A DNA stretch of 64,000 bases from Sphaerisporangium flaviroseum (lineage in GTDB: Bacteria > Actinomycetota > Actinomycetes > Streptosporangiales > Streptosporangiaceae). Location of the stretch: the NCBI RefSeq assembly GCF_039537005.1, contig NZ_BAAAZR010000001.1, forward strand, positions 620,001 to 684,000, in the 5' to 3' direction. Shown one piece after another: positions 15,452 through 23,977 of this stretch. Numbering within the stretch: position 1 is the stretch's first letter; each line of letters opens with the position of its first letter. A program made the translations under genes and the position numbers. The notes beneath the pieces are model-generated. The model searched no databases. It was not told the DNA's origin and was given only the letters and a program-made list of their open reading frames with translations.

Positions 15452-16509
15452 ACGGCTCGCCGGGCCCTTCGGACGACCGCCCCGCCGACGAGATCGCCGA
15501 CCTCGCCCCACGCGATCCGCGGGACGCCATGTCGCTGCAGACCGCCTGGCTGCGCAGTTTCCTCGCGGTGGCGGACAAAGGCGGATTCGGCGCCGCCACC
15601 CTCGGCCTGCACCTGTCGCAGTCGCGCGTCAGCGCCCACGTCGCGGCCCTGGAACATGCCCTCGGAGTGACCCTCTTCGATCGCAAGGCACGCCCCATCT
15701 GCATGACCGAGGCGGGCGAGCTGTTCCGCGGACACGCCCTGAACGCCCTCCTTGAACTCCAGCGCGGCATCGAAGCCGCCCGCAGCACGCTCGACAACTT
15801 CGTCGCGCACATCAAGCTCGGCAGCTACCCGAGCGTCAGCTCGACGTACCTTCCCACGGTGTTGCGGGAGCTGACGTCGAAATACCCGGGCATCACGATC
15901 GAGCTCCACGAGGGAACGGCCTCGACACTGGAGGAGATGGTCGTCAGCGGGGCCGTCGACCTCGCGTTCCGGCCGCTGCTCCCGAAGATGCACGAGACCA
16001 CGCTCTGCCATCGAACCATCTGGCGCGAGGACATCGTCGCCGTGATGCGCGAGCAGGACCCCCTCACCCAGAAGACCTCGGTCAGCGTCGACGACATCCT
16101 GCAGCGGCCACTGATCGGCAATCCGGCCGGCAGCGAGGACGACGGCGGCGGGTTCGACCTGCGCAACACCCTCGGGGACGAGGCGGGACGAGCCGACATC
16201 GCCTACCTCACCGACCAGCCGGCGACCCTGGTCGCACTGGTCCGCTCCGCCTTCGGCATCGGCGTCGTCAACCGTCTCGCCCTGGAGACCACCAGCACCG
16301 AAGGCCTCGCGATCCGCACCATAGATTCCCCCACCGCCCGCAGGGAAGTCGCCCTCTTCTGGACCCGACGCCGCTCGGACGCCGCAGCGGTCAAGGCATT
16401 CCTCGACGCCCAGGAACGCGCCCAGCTCCCCCCCGGCGTACAGGCCATCCCAACTCCGGGTACTCCCGGTTCGGCGGGTGTCATGCGAACGGGCCGCCAG
16501 GCCCGTTGA
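15448..16509 (+). CDS. LysR-family transcriptional regulator
   Basis: 353 residues from ATG 15448 (ATGA overlap with the previous gene); ATG 15529 in front of SLQTAWLRSFLAVAD would give a canonical LysR N terminus, so the first 27 residues may not be made. The winged helix-turn-helix (ATLGLHLSQSRVSAHVAALE) is followed by a two-lobed effector domain beginning HIKLGSYPSVSSTYLP. It is the last gene of the sugar-acid operon and the likely sensor for its substrate or intermediate. The inverted repeat at 10879-10901 is a plausible target. Confidence 0.85.
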   Translation: MNGSPGPSDDRPADEIADLAPRDPRDAMSLQTAWLRSFLAVADKGGFGAATLGLHLSQSRVSAHVAALEHALGVTLFDRKARPICMTEAGELFRGHALNALLELQRGIEAARSTLDNFVAHIKLGSYPSVSSTYLPTVLRELTSKYPGITIELHEGTASTLEEMVVSGAVDLAFRPLLPKMHETTLCHRTIWREDIVAVMREQDPLTQKTSVSVDDILQRPLIGNPAGSEDDGGGFDLRNTLGDEAGRADIAYLTDQPATLVALVRSAFGIGVVNRLALETTSTEGLAIRTIDSPTARREVALFWTRRRSDAAAVKAFLDAQERAQLPPGVQAIPTPGTPGSAGVMRTGRQAR

Positions 16510-16525
16510 GTGGGCGGCCCGGTTC
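16487..16525. terminator. hairpin between convergent lysR and the drrB remnant
   Basis: GAACGGGCCGCC at 16487-16498 pairs with GGCGGCCCGGTTC at 16513-16525 with one bulged G. It overlaps the last codons of the LysR gene and ends 13 bases before the converging stop codon. Confidence 0.5.
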
Positions 16526-16538
16526 GGGCGGTTCACGG

Positions 16539-17332
16539 TCAGGCCTTGTTGAAGAGGTTCTTGGCCCAGAGGTAGGAGACGACGGCGATGCCGGCGCACC
16601 AGGCGGTGGCGATGGCGCCGCTGTTGCCGATCGGGGTGCCGAGGAGCAGGCCGCGGACGGTTTCCATGACCGGGGTGAAGGGCTGGTATTCGGCGAACCA
16701 GCGCAGGACGGTGGGCATGGAGTCGGTGGGGACGAAACCGCTGCCGAGAAAGGGCAGCAGGATCAGGGGCATGGGGGGGTTGCTGGCGGCCTCGCGGGTC
16801 GGGGACTTCATGCCGAGGGCGACCGCGAGCAGGTGACGGCCACGACGAACAGGGTGAGCAGGCCGGCGGTGGCCAGCCATTCGACGGCGGTGGCGTTGGG
16901 GCGGAAGCCGAGGTTGGGGCGGAAGCCGAGCGCGAAGGTGATGCCGATGACGGCGGCCATGCCGAGGAACTGCTGGATGACGCTGCCGACGACGTGGCCG
17001 GTCAGGACCGAGGCTCGGGAGATTCGCATGGTGCGGAAGCGGGCGATGATGCCTTCGGTCATGTCGGTGGCGACCATGACGGCGGTCCCGGTCGCGGCGG
17101 TGGCCACCGCCATGAGCTGGATGCCGGGGACGACGTAGTTGACGTAGGCGTCGCGGCCGCCGCCGCCGAGTCCTTTGCCCAGGGTGCCGCCGAACACCCA
17201 GACGAACACGATCAGGATGATGACGGGAGTGGCGACCAGCTGCACGGTCATGGACGGGTAGCGGATCAGGCGCTTGAGCTGGCGCCGCATCATGGTGGAG
17301 TTGTCGCGCATGGCGAGGGACAGGGTGCTCAT
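16539..17332 (-). pseudogene. ABC-2 (DrrB-type) permease with a frameshift and an 18-bp duplication
   Basis: From ATG 17332 the minus strand reads as a DrrB-like drug-export permease (MRRQLKRLIRYPS, a GIQLMAVATAATGTAVMVA stretch, TEGIIARFRTMRIS). After VVAVT the frame runs into a stop at 16808. The proper C terminus (LLPFLGSGFVPTDSMP, FAEYQPFTPV, ETVRGLLLG, ending NLFNKA) continues in another frame to 16539. Loss of one base near 16830 (TGCTC where TGGCTC is expected) explains the shift. An 18-bp perfect tandem duplication at 16895-16930 also duplicates LGFRPN. The partner ATPase gene (drrA) is absent. Confidence 0.8.
16895..16930. repeat. 18-bp perfect tandem duplication inside the drrB remnant
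   Basis: Bases 16895-16912 are repeated exactly at 16913-16930. On the protein this duplicates six residues (LGFRPN) in a conserved membrane helix region. Confidence 0.9.
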
Positions 17333-17494
17333 CAGGTGGTGTAGCCGAGGGCGGCGGTTGAATGCGGCCTTGGCCTTCTGGATCTCCCCTGGGTCTCCGC
17401 CCGCGACCAGGTAGCGCAGGCCGCCGATGGTGAACATCAGCGTTGCCAGTGCGACCTGCAGGCCGACCAGCCAGTGCCGGAGGTTGTCGAAGAC
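17333..17494 (-). pseudogene. TrbC/pilin-like membrane protein scrap fused to drrB
   Basis: In frame with and upstream of the DrrB start, the minus strand encodes VFDNLRHWLVGLQVALATL, then FTIGGLRYLVAGGDPGEIQKAKAAF. This is the first transmembrane segment and the GGDPGE-x-x-KAK loop of small TrbC/VirB2-like proteins common in actinomycetes. The second transmembrane segment is missing and the sequence passes directly into drrB, so a deletion joined the two. No start codon is found where the family's begins. Confidence 0.55.
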
Positions 17495-17522
17495 CGTTCC
17501 TCTGCGCGGGGGTGGCCTCGGG

Positions 17523-17855
17523 TCAGTGGACGAGCAGGTTGATGGCGACGCCGATGGGGATTGAGGTGAGCACGCCGAGGGCGAAGAACATCCACTGTTG
17601 ACGGTTCTGGGCTTGGGTGGTGGCTCTGGTTTCGCTGAGGAGGACTTGCCGTATCTTCTCGGCTTGCACGTGGTCGATGGCGAGGAGTTGCTGTTGTTCT
17701 CCGGCTTGGGCGAGGAGTGTGTCGCGGGCTGCCTCTTGGGCTTCGAGGTCGTGTCGCAGGTCGTCGAGGAGCGCGGCGGCTTGGCTCGGACAGCCACCAT
17801 CGCCATCCTCCACACTCGCGATCTCTACGCCCGGCTCATGTGACCCCGTGGTCAT
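17523..17855 (-). CDS. small protein with coiled-coil and one C-terminal membrane helix
   Basis: 110 residues. The middle is a long charged helix (DDLRHDLEAQEAARDTLL and a Gln-rich stretch) that should form a coiled coil. The C terminus is one hydrophobic helix (FFALGVLTSIPIGVAINLL) with two residues after it, giving a tail-anchored layout. I have no family name for it. It lies 28 bases before the pilin-like scrap and is read toward it, suggesting they were once one transcription unit. Confidence 0.6.
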   Translation of the reverse strand: MTTGSHEPGVEIASVEDGDGGCPSQAAALLDDLRHDLEAQEAARDTLLAQAGEQQQLLAIDHVQAEKIRQVLLSETRATTQAQNRQQWMFFALGVLTSIPIGVAINLLVH

Positions 17856-17929
17856 CCGTGTGCGCTGGGCGGGCTCCAGGAGCGGACGGTTGGTGTCACC
17901 CTGCTGGTGTGCCGCTTCCGGGTCAGAAA

Positions 17930-20900
17930 TCAGGCCGTACTACAGGTCTTTCTGTAGGGGACATCCGGGAGGAATTGATTCCACTCGTCCTGGCTGAGGT
18001 CGCGGGCGAGGGCGGCACAGATATGTGCCGCCGTTCGGCGGGTGTCGATGTTCCAGAGGATCACCGTCTGGTCCTCGCCGGCGGAGGCGAGGGTGCGTCC
18101 ATCCGGACTGACCTCCACGGCCCTGATCGGCCCGGTCTGGCCGGTCAGGGTGGCGAGCCGTTCACCGGTGGCGGGATCCCACAGCCTGACCGTTCGACCC
18201 CCCGCGGTCGCGAGGACGCGACCATCCGGGCTGAACCCCAGGGTGGTCACCGGTCCTTCGTTGTCGGTGAGCGTGGCCAGGCGGGTCCGACGTGCGACGT
18301 CCCAGAGGATGACGGAGTCGTTCTTGTCCGCGAACGCAAGGGTGCGGCCATCCGGGCTGAAGCCGACCGAGGAGACCATTTCGCTGTGGGCGAGGGTGCC
18401 TACGCGGGTGCGGTTCGCCACGTCCCACAACACCACGGTGTGATGGTGGCCGCCGACGGCGAGGATGCGCCCGTCCGGGCTGAAATCGGCGCTGTTGAGC
18501 GCGTACTCGTGTGTCAGGGTGGCCAGGCGGGTCCGACGGGCGACGTCCCAAAGGATCACCCTTCGATCGCTACTCGCGGTGGCGAGGATACGCCCGTCCG
18601 GGCTGAAAACGACATTGCGGATCATATCGCTGTGCCCGGTGAGCTTGACCGGGGATGCGCCACCCGTGGCGTTCCAGATATTGAGGTAGTAGTCGCGAGT
18701 ACCACCCTGGTGTTGGGCTGTGCCCGTGACGGATGCCAGGGTACGGCCGTCGGGGCTGAACGCCACGGCGTTGACCGGCCCTGCCCGGCCGGTGAACGTG
18801 GCCAGCCGGGTGCGGCCTTCGACCCCCCAGAGGATGACCGTCTCGTCCGCGCCGGCTGTGGCGAGACTGCGCCCGTCGGGGCTGAAGGCGACGTCGTTGA
18901 CCCAGTCGGTATGGCCGACAAGGGACAGCCGTGTGGGGTCCCACAAGATGACTCTCGAATCCTCTCCGGCTGAGGCGAGCGTGAGACCGCGCGGCTGGAA
19001 GGCGACCGCGTAAATACTGTCGGTGTGGCCGTGGAGCGTGGCGAGGCGCCTGCGGCGAGCCACGTCCCAAAGGATCACTGTCCGGTCATGGCCGGCGGTG
19101 GCGAGAGTTCGGCCATCGGGGCTGAAGGCGACCGTTCTGGCCTCTCCGGTGTGGCCGGTCAGTGTGGCGAGGCGCGTCCGCCGCCGAACGTCCCAGAGGA
19201 CCACGGTCTGATCAGGGCTGGCTGAGGCCAGGGTGCGCCCATCGGGGCTGAAGGCGACGTCGTCAACCGATTGGGTGTGCCCGGAGAGGGTGGTCAGCAG
19301 CTTGCCCGTAGCCGGATCCCACAGGTTTATGGCGTGGTCGGCCCCGCCGGTGACCACGGTGCGTCCGTCAGGGCTGAACGCCACCGTTTGCACGAAACCG
19401 GCGTGGCCGGTGAGCGTGGCGAGGCGCGCCCGCCGCGCCACGTCCCAAAGGATCACGGTCTTGTCGGCGCCGACAGAGGCGAGGGTGCGCCTGTCCGGGC
19501 TGAAGGCCACGTCATTGACGGCCGCGGTGTGGCCCGTGAGCGTGGCCAGGGGCTTGCGCCGTGCCACGTCCCACAACACGACTTTGTGGTCGTCCCCTCC
19601 GGTCGCGAGGGTGCTCCCGTCCAGGTTGAAGGCGAGCGCTCTGAGCCAGGTCGCGTGGCCCGTGAGGGTGGCCAGATTTGTACGACGTGATGCGTCCCAC
19701 AGCATCACGGTCTTGTCCTTGCCGGGGGTGGCCATGGTGCGTCCATCCGGACTGAAGGCAACCTCAGAGATCGCGTCGGTGTGGCCGGTGAGCTCCGTTC
19801 GGTACGCCTGGTGTGCGGACATGCTGAGCAAGGCGCTGCGGGCCTCGGCCGAGGGCGCGATGTGGAAGGCCTCCACGCTGAGCAGCATCGCTGTGCCGGG
19901 GCGGGAGTCGAGCAGCGCGAGAGCCTGAGCCGCGAGTTGGCGGGAGAGCGCGATGCGGCCCGCCTCCTCTGCCTCCTGACGCTGCTGGACGGACATGACC
20001 CCGACGCTGGTGGTGACGAGGACCAAGAAGGCCAGGCCGGTGGTGAGGTACCGCAGTTGCCGATGGCGGCGGGCTGCGGCCTGCTTCTCGGCCGCCTCGG
20101 CGGTGATGCTCGCGTCCAGGAACCTCCGCTCGAACGAGTTGAGCCTGTCCAGGTGTGTGTCTCGCGCCGCCCATTCCTGTGCCAGCGCCAGGCTCGCACC
20201 CCGGTACAAGGCCCCAGGGTCGTGATCGAGCGACGCCCAGGTCTGGGTGGCCTCTGTGAGCTGGCGGTGCGTCCGCAGGTCTTCGCGGTCGGCGGTGAGC
20301 CACATGCGCAGGCGAGGCCAGGCGCCGATCAGCGCCTCGTGCGCGATCTCCACGGTGTCATCGCCCACCGTCAGAAGCCGGGCCTTGGCCAGCTTGTCGA
20401 GCGCGGCGGTGAGGTCGGGATCGTCAACGTCGAGTTCGGTGGGAGCGACGCGGCGCCTGGTGTCCTCGGTGCCCTCACCCAGCGCGGTCAGCCGGAGGAA
20501 CAGACCGTGCGCCTGGTGCTGCTGACCTCGCGTGAGGCCTTTGTACACGGTCTCGGCGGTTTGCGCCAACGCACCCCGGATCCCCCCGGCGGCGTGATAT
20601 CCCGCCAGGGTGAGGGTGTTTCCGCGCCGACGCCGCCACGTCTCCAGCAGGGCGTGAGAAACCAGGGGCAGGGCGCCGGACTGGCCCACGGCGTCAGCCA
20701 CGAGCTCCGTCAGCAGTGAGCCTTCCACGGTGCAGTTCGCACGGTACGCGGGCTGCGTGATCGCACGGCGCAGCTCATCGGCGCTCATGGGCCCGACCAG
20801 AACCTGGGAGTCGCTCAGAGCGGCGGCCAGGTCCGGGTGATCGGAACAGTGTTTGTAGAAATCCGCTCGTACTCCGAGCACTACCCGCGACCGGCTGTTC

Positions 20901-21700
20901 TCGGCCTGAGCGGCCTCCATCAGCGCCGTGATGAACTTGGCCCTCTCGCGTTGGTCCTGGCAGAGGGTGAAGACCTCCTCGAACTGATCCACCACCAGCA
21001 CCAGATCACCAGGAGGCTGCCGCCCGGCCAGAGCCTCCCGGATGCCGAGATGGAGATTCCGCGGATCAGCGACCAGATCGGCGTACAGCCGCCCAGCCGT
21101 CCGCCCCGTCACGGCCGCAAGCTGGATGGCGCACTCCTCCAACGGACGTGGTCCCGGGGTGAACACGACCGTCGGCCAAAGCTCCCCCGTTTCCTGCGCG
21201 CCGGCCTGGATTCTGGCGACCATCCCCGCGCGCAGCACCGAGGACTTTCCCACGCCAGAGGGACCGAATACCGCGAGGAACCGCCGCTCGGACATTCGCG
21301 TGAGCAACTCTTCGACCAGCCGTTCCCGGCCGAAGAACCGCTCGGCATCGTCGAGTTCAAACGCGGCCAGACCGACGTAGGGCGACCCGGCCTCGGTGTC
21401 TTCCCTCCCCGCGGGGGGCGTCTCCGCCAGCGCCACCTTGGCGGCGACCTCATGCCAGCGCCGCTCCCACTCGACGTCGTCTCCGCCACACGCTCGCACG
21501 TACGCAAGAGCCACCGCAAGGCTGGGAAGTTTCCGTCCACCGGCCGCCTCCGAGAGCGCCGCCGCAGAGTAGTGCGCCTGTCGTCCCAGATCCCGATATG
21601 TCGGAGAACCAGCCTTCTCCCGTAATCGCCGCAGGTCCGCCGCGAATTCCACGACCCCCTCGTCGCCCGGCCCCAGCGGTCGTTCTGGCCTGGGCATCAT
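17930..21700 (-). CDS. XRE-nSTAND1-WD40 NTPase (1256 aa)
   Basis: A large STAND-class switch protein. Residues about 15-80 form an XRE-like helix-turn-helix (FAADLRRLREKAG, TYRDLGRQAHYSAAALSEAAGG). The nSTAND1 ATPase follows, with YVGLAAFELDDAERFFGRE, Walker A GPSGVGKSS (146-153), Walker B VLVVDQFEEVF, and a winged-helix region. A transmembrane-like helix (LTTGLAFLVLVTTSVGVM) separates it from a C-terminal array of 14 WD40 repeats, enough for two seven-bladed propellers. STAND NTPases oligomerise when the sensor repeats bind a trigger; related proteins act in signalling and some in anti-phage defence. The trigger is unknown. The repeats are very alike at DNA level. Three TTGTTCA elements lie just upstream (21778-21824). 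Confidence 0.88.
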   Translation of the reverse strand: MMPRPERPLGPGDEGVVEFAADLRRLREKAGSPTYRDLGRQAHYSAAALSEAAGGRKLPSLAVALAYVRACGGDDVEWERRWHEVAAKVALAETPPAGREDTEAGSPYVGLAAFELDDAERFFGRERLVEELLTRMSERRFLAVFGPSGVGKSSVLRAGMVARIQAGAQETGELWPTVVFTPGPRPLEECAIQLAAVTGRTAGRLYADLVADPRNLHLGIREALAGRQPPGDLVLVVDQFEEVFTLCQDQRERAKFITALMEAAQAENSRSRVVLGVRADFYKHCSDHPDLAAALSDSQVLVGPMSADELRRAITQPAYRANCTVEGSLLTELVADAVGQSGALPLVSHALLETWRRRRGNTLTLAGYHAAGGIRGALAQTAETVYKGLTRGQQHQAHGLFLRLTALGEGTEDTRRRVAPTELDVDDPDLTAALDKLAKARLLTVGDDTVEIAHEALIGAWPRLRMWLTADREDLRTHRQLTEATQTWASLDHDPGALYRGASLALAQEWAARDTHLDRLNSFERRFLDASITAEAAEKQAAARRHRQLRYLTTGLAFLVLVTTSVGVMSVQQRQEAEEAGRIALSRQLAAQALALLDSRPGTAMLLSVEAFHIAPSAEARSALLSMSAHQAYRTELTGHTDAISEVAFSPDGRTMATPGKDKTVMLWDASRRTNLATLTGHATWLRALAFNLDGSTLATGGDDHKVVLWDVARRKPLATLTGHTAAVNDVAFSPDRRTLASVGADKTVILWDVARRARLATLTGHAGFVQTVAFSPDGRTVVTGGADHAINLWDPATGKLLTTLSGHTQSVDDVAFSPDGRTLASASPDQTVVLWDVRRRTRLATLTGHTGEARTVAFSPDGRTLATAGHDRTVILWDVARRRRLATLHGHTDSIYAVAFQPRGLTLASAGEDSRVILWDPTRLSLVGHTDWVNDVAFSPDGRSLATAGADETVILWGVEGRTRLATFTGRAGPVNAVAFSPDGRTLASVTGTAQHQGGTRDYYLNIWNATGGASPVKLTGHSDMIRNVVFSPDGRILATASSDRRVILWDVARRTRLATLTHEYALNSADFSPDGRILAVGGHHHTVVLWDVANRTRVGTLAHSEMVSSVGFSPDGRTLAFADKNDSVILWDVARRTRLATLTDNEGPVTTLGFSPDGRVLATAGGRTVRLWDPATGERLATLTGQTGPIRAVEVSPDGRTLASAGEDQTVILWNIDTRRTAAHICAALARDLSQDEWNQFLPDVPYRKTCSTA

Positions 21701-21777
21701 CCCACCCCCTGTCGACCTCGCGCTTATCGATCTCCGGGCCGCTTGTCCTGCTATATCGACGGTTGCCGAGACGGGGA

Positions 21778-21824
21778 TTGTTCACCAGTTGTTGTTCAGG
21801 CTCCACCCGTCGACCGTGAACAAC
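21778..21824. promoter_or_regulatory. repeated TTGTTCA elements upstream of the STAND gene
   Basis: TTGTTCA occurs at 21778-21784 and, as GTTGTTCA, at 21791-21798; the inverted copy TGAACAAC is at 21817-21824. The latter two form an 8-base inverted repeat with an 18-base spacer. They lie 78-124 bases upstream of the STAND start codon. As the STAND protein has its own DNA-binding domain, autoregulation is possible (inference). Confidence 0.45.
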
Positions 21825-21994
21825 AACCGAACGCTAGATATACCCCATCGGCGAACAACGCCGGCCGATTGCCTCGACAAACACCGGTAACGAATTAAAG
21901 AGCCGAGAACTAACCACAGAAACGGACCGCCGAAAACCAGCGGGCAGGTCGGATCGGCATCGGGGACAACTTTACGCAGGTAGGAGGGACAGAC

Positions 21995-22432
21995 GTGAAC
22001 AAAGCAAGCCGGCCTTGGATCTGCGCGACCTTCGTCGTTCTAGGACTGGTCGCGCCTACCGCACCCGCCATCGCACACTCATCGACGGACCGGACGCTCC
22101 AGAGCGACTCGGCACTCCGGAACGCCGAAAGCCGCGCCCGTACGGCCGCTGACAGGAATTGCACACGGCCCCTGTGCGGCTACGTCTACAACCGCGACAA
22201 CCGGTACAACCTCCTGATCACGGACGACTGGGGAAAGCGGAAGGATCGGCGCACGTGGTTTTCGCTCAGGCCGGGACAGAACGGTTCCCACGTCGGGGTC
22301 AAAGACGTCGACGGATTCTGGGTCGGCCCACGGTGCAAGGTCAAGAAGGCCTGGGTCCGCAACTACGGCGCCGGCTGGCACAAAGTACGCAATGGGCAGC
22401 GGGTCGTGATCACCGACATCAAGTGCTCGTGA
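21995..22432 (+). CDS. small secreted protein, unknown function
   Basis: 145 residues from GTG 21995, with a strong GGAGGG ribosome site 8 bases upstream. A signal peptide ends near AIAHS. The mature part has four Cys (CTRPLC, PRCKVKK, KCS), likely two disulfides, and is basic. It contains a compact YVYNRDNRYNLLITDDWG region. I recognise no family. It reads away from the STAND gene and is the first of three small exported-protein genes in the same direction. Confidence 0.75.
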   Translation: MNKASRPWICATFVVLGLVAPTAPAIAHSSTDRTLQSDSALRNAESRARTAADRNCTRPLCGYVYNRDNRYNLLITDDWGKRKDRRTWFSLRPGQNGSHVGVKDVDGFWVGPRCKVKKAWVRNYGAGWHKVRNGQRVVITDIKCS

Positions 22433-22509
22433 CCTGTCGCGGGGCCTCTGCGCACCTCAATTCGCACCAAGCGCATCCTTCGCATCCACAGCAATAGAAA
22501 GGAATCTAC

Positions 22510-23058
22510 ATGGAGAGCACGACGATTTCCGGGGTAGTGAAGGGACGGATGTCCACAGCCCGGCGAGTGATGATCATTCCTGCTGTTATGACCGCCGCCG
22601 CCGTCACGCTGAGCGCCCCCGGCTACGCCGAGGCCGAGCCGTCGGCGCTACGCAAGCCCGCCATGTCCGCGGACAGCTTGACCACCGCGAATGTCGCGAG
22701 AACCATCCCCAGCCGGTACTGCGGCCAGGCCAGAGGATCGGGAGGCTACGTACGCCAGGCGGCACCGTGGAAAAGCGGACAGTACATCCATGTCTCCTCG
22801 GTCGTGCACTGCGGCCGGGCTGACATGTGGGGCATCCGGGCAGTCGAAACCCACCTGTCGCAGTATCGAGGGCTCGGCATCTGGCGTGCCAAGGCACGCA
22901 AGATCACCCGCAAGAACGGCCGGGCGGCCTATACCGTCACCCACAACCTGAGCTGGAAGTGTTCCGGCGGCAGCCAGCTCTACCGGAACACCACCGCCAA
23001 TCGCGTAGGTAAGTGGGTGTACCAGATTCACTCCGGGCAGCGACGCATCAGTTGCTGA
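22510..23058 (+). CDS. small secreted protein, unknown function
   Basis: 182 residues from ATG 22510, preceded by AAAGGAATC. A signal peptide is likely in the first 43 residues, ending near YAEAEP; the ATG at 22549 would give a more usual length. The mature region has four Cys (RYCGQ, VHCGR, KCSGG, final Cys) and many Trp, Tyr and basic residues. It resembles its upstream neighbour in style (basic, Cys-paired, aromatic) but no clear sequence match is visible. Function unknown. Confidence 0.72.
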   Translation: MESTTISGVVKGRMSTARRVMIIPAVMTAAAVTLSAPGYAEAEPSALRKPAMSADSLTTANVARTIPSRYCGQARGSGGYVRQAAPWKSGQYIHVSSVVHCGRADMWGIRAVETHLSQYRGLGIWRAKARKITRKNGRAAYTVTHNLSWKCSGGSQLYRNTTANRVGKWVYQIHSGQRRISC

Positions 23059-23143
23059 CCAACCCCGCTGCACGACCTCTCCGTCCTCCGGTATGGCGTG
23101 ACAGGTCACACCGGAGGCGGAGCACAACCCCGCCGGAGAAGTC

Positions 23144-23653
23144 ATGTCCCTTGCCTCCAGACCCATTCTGACCGGGATGACCCTTCTTACCGGGGCGGCA
23201 GCCGTACTGGCCCTCTGGCTCTCGGGCGCCATCGCGGCCGGAGAAGATGCGCATTCGGCCGAGAAACGCCGTTACATCGCCGCCGCGGAGGCCGTCTGCC
23301 AGGAAGCCGGGCAGGCGGCGAGCACCGAGGGGAACCCGCCGGACAGCCCGCGGGCGGCGGTCGCCGAACTGCGGCGGAGCGCTGCGGCGATGACACAGGC
23401 GGCTGCCCGGCTAGGGACCTTGCGGCCACCGCGACCTGACGGTGATGCCATACAGCGACAATTCGTCCTGCCAGCCAACCAGTTGGCTGCCCGCATGAGA
23501 AGTTTGGCCGGGCAGGCGGAGGAAGAACTGGCCGAAGGGCGCGGGGCGGAAGCCGTCGCCGTCGTCGAGCGATCGCTGGCCTCCGACGAAGCCGAAACGG
23601 CGCTGCGCTCATTCGCCCACGCGTATGGGCTGAGCATCTGCGCAGGAGAGTAG
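23144..23653 (+). CDS. small exported or membrane-anchored helical protein
   Basis: 169 residues from ATG 23144, with GGAGAAG 4 bases before it. One N-terminal hydrophobic segment (residues 10-32) acts as signal or anchor. The remainder is Ala/Glu/Arg-rich and helical with two Cys (AVCQEAG and SICAGE), which may pair. No family recognised. A strong terminator hairpin follows at 23696-23734, closing the three-gene group. Confidence 0.7.
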   Translation: MSLASRPILTGMTLLTGAAAVLALWLSGAIAAGEDAHSAEKRRYIAAAEAVCQEAGQAASTEGNPPDSPRAAVAELRRSAAAMTQAAARLGTLRPPRPDGDAIQRQFVLPANQLAARMRSLAGQAEEELAEGRGAEAVAVVERSLASDEAETALRSFAHAYGLSICAGE

Positions 23654-23695
23654 CCGCAGGTCACTTGTGTCAGAGCGGACTGGGGCCGAGCTCGG

Positions 23696-23734
23696 TTCGG
23701 GCCGGCGGGGTGGTTCCCACCCCGCCGGCCCGAA
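23696..23734 (+). terminator. 18-bp perfect hairpin terminator
   Basis: Bases 23696-23713 pair perfectly with 23717-23734 around a 3-base loop. It lies 43 bases after the stop of the small exported-protein gene. It is the strongest simple hairpin in this part of the window. Confidence 0.8.
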
Positions 23735-23860
23735 TCCCCACAGCGGGACTGACGTGGCAGGCCCGCCGACTGGCACTACCTCCTTGTCACGGGTGCGTCA
23801 TGGTGACGATGACGATGGCTCCGCCGGCGCGGACGCCGGCCCGGCTCATCTGGCGATGGG

Positions 23861-23977
23861 TCAGGGACTGGTGCAGGTGGCGGTGGGGGTGGCCGCGGTG
23901 CCGTTGGCGGTGAAGCCGAAGGTGGTGGACGAGTTCGCCGCGACGGAGCCGTTGTAGGAGGCGTTGCGAACCGTCGG
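23861..23977 (-). pseudogene. CBM2 cellulose-binding domain, C-terminal scrap
   Basis: On the minus strand 38 codons before the stop at 23861 read PTVRNASYNGSVAANSSTTF followed by GFTANGTA and a TATCTSP end. This is the last third of a family 2 carbohydrate-binding module. Upstream the frame is lost at the join with the next scrap. It is the end of a vanished secreted polysaccharide-degrading enzyme. Confidence 0.75.
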
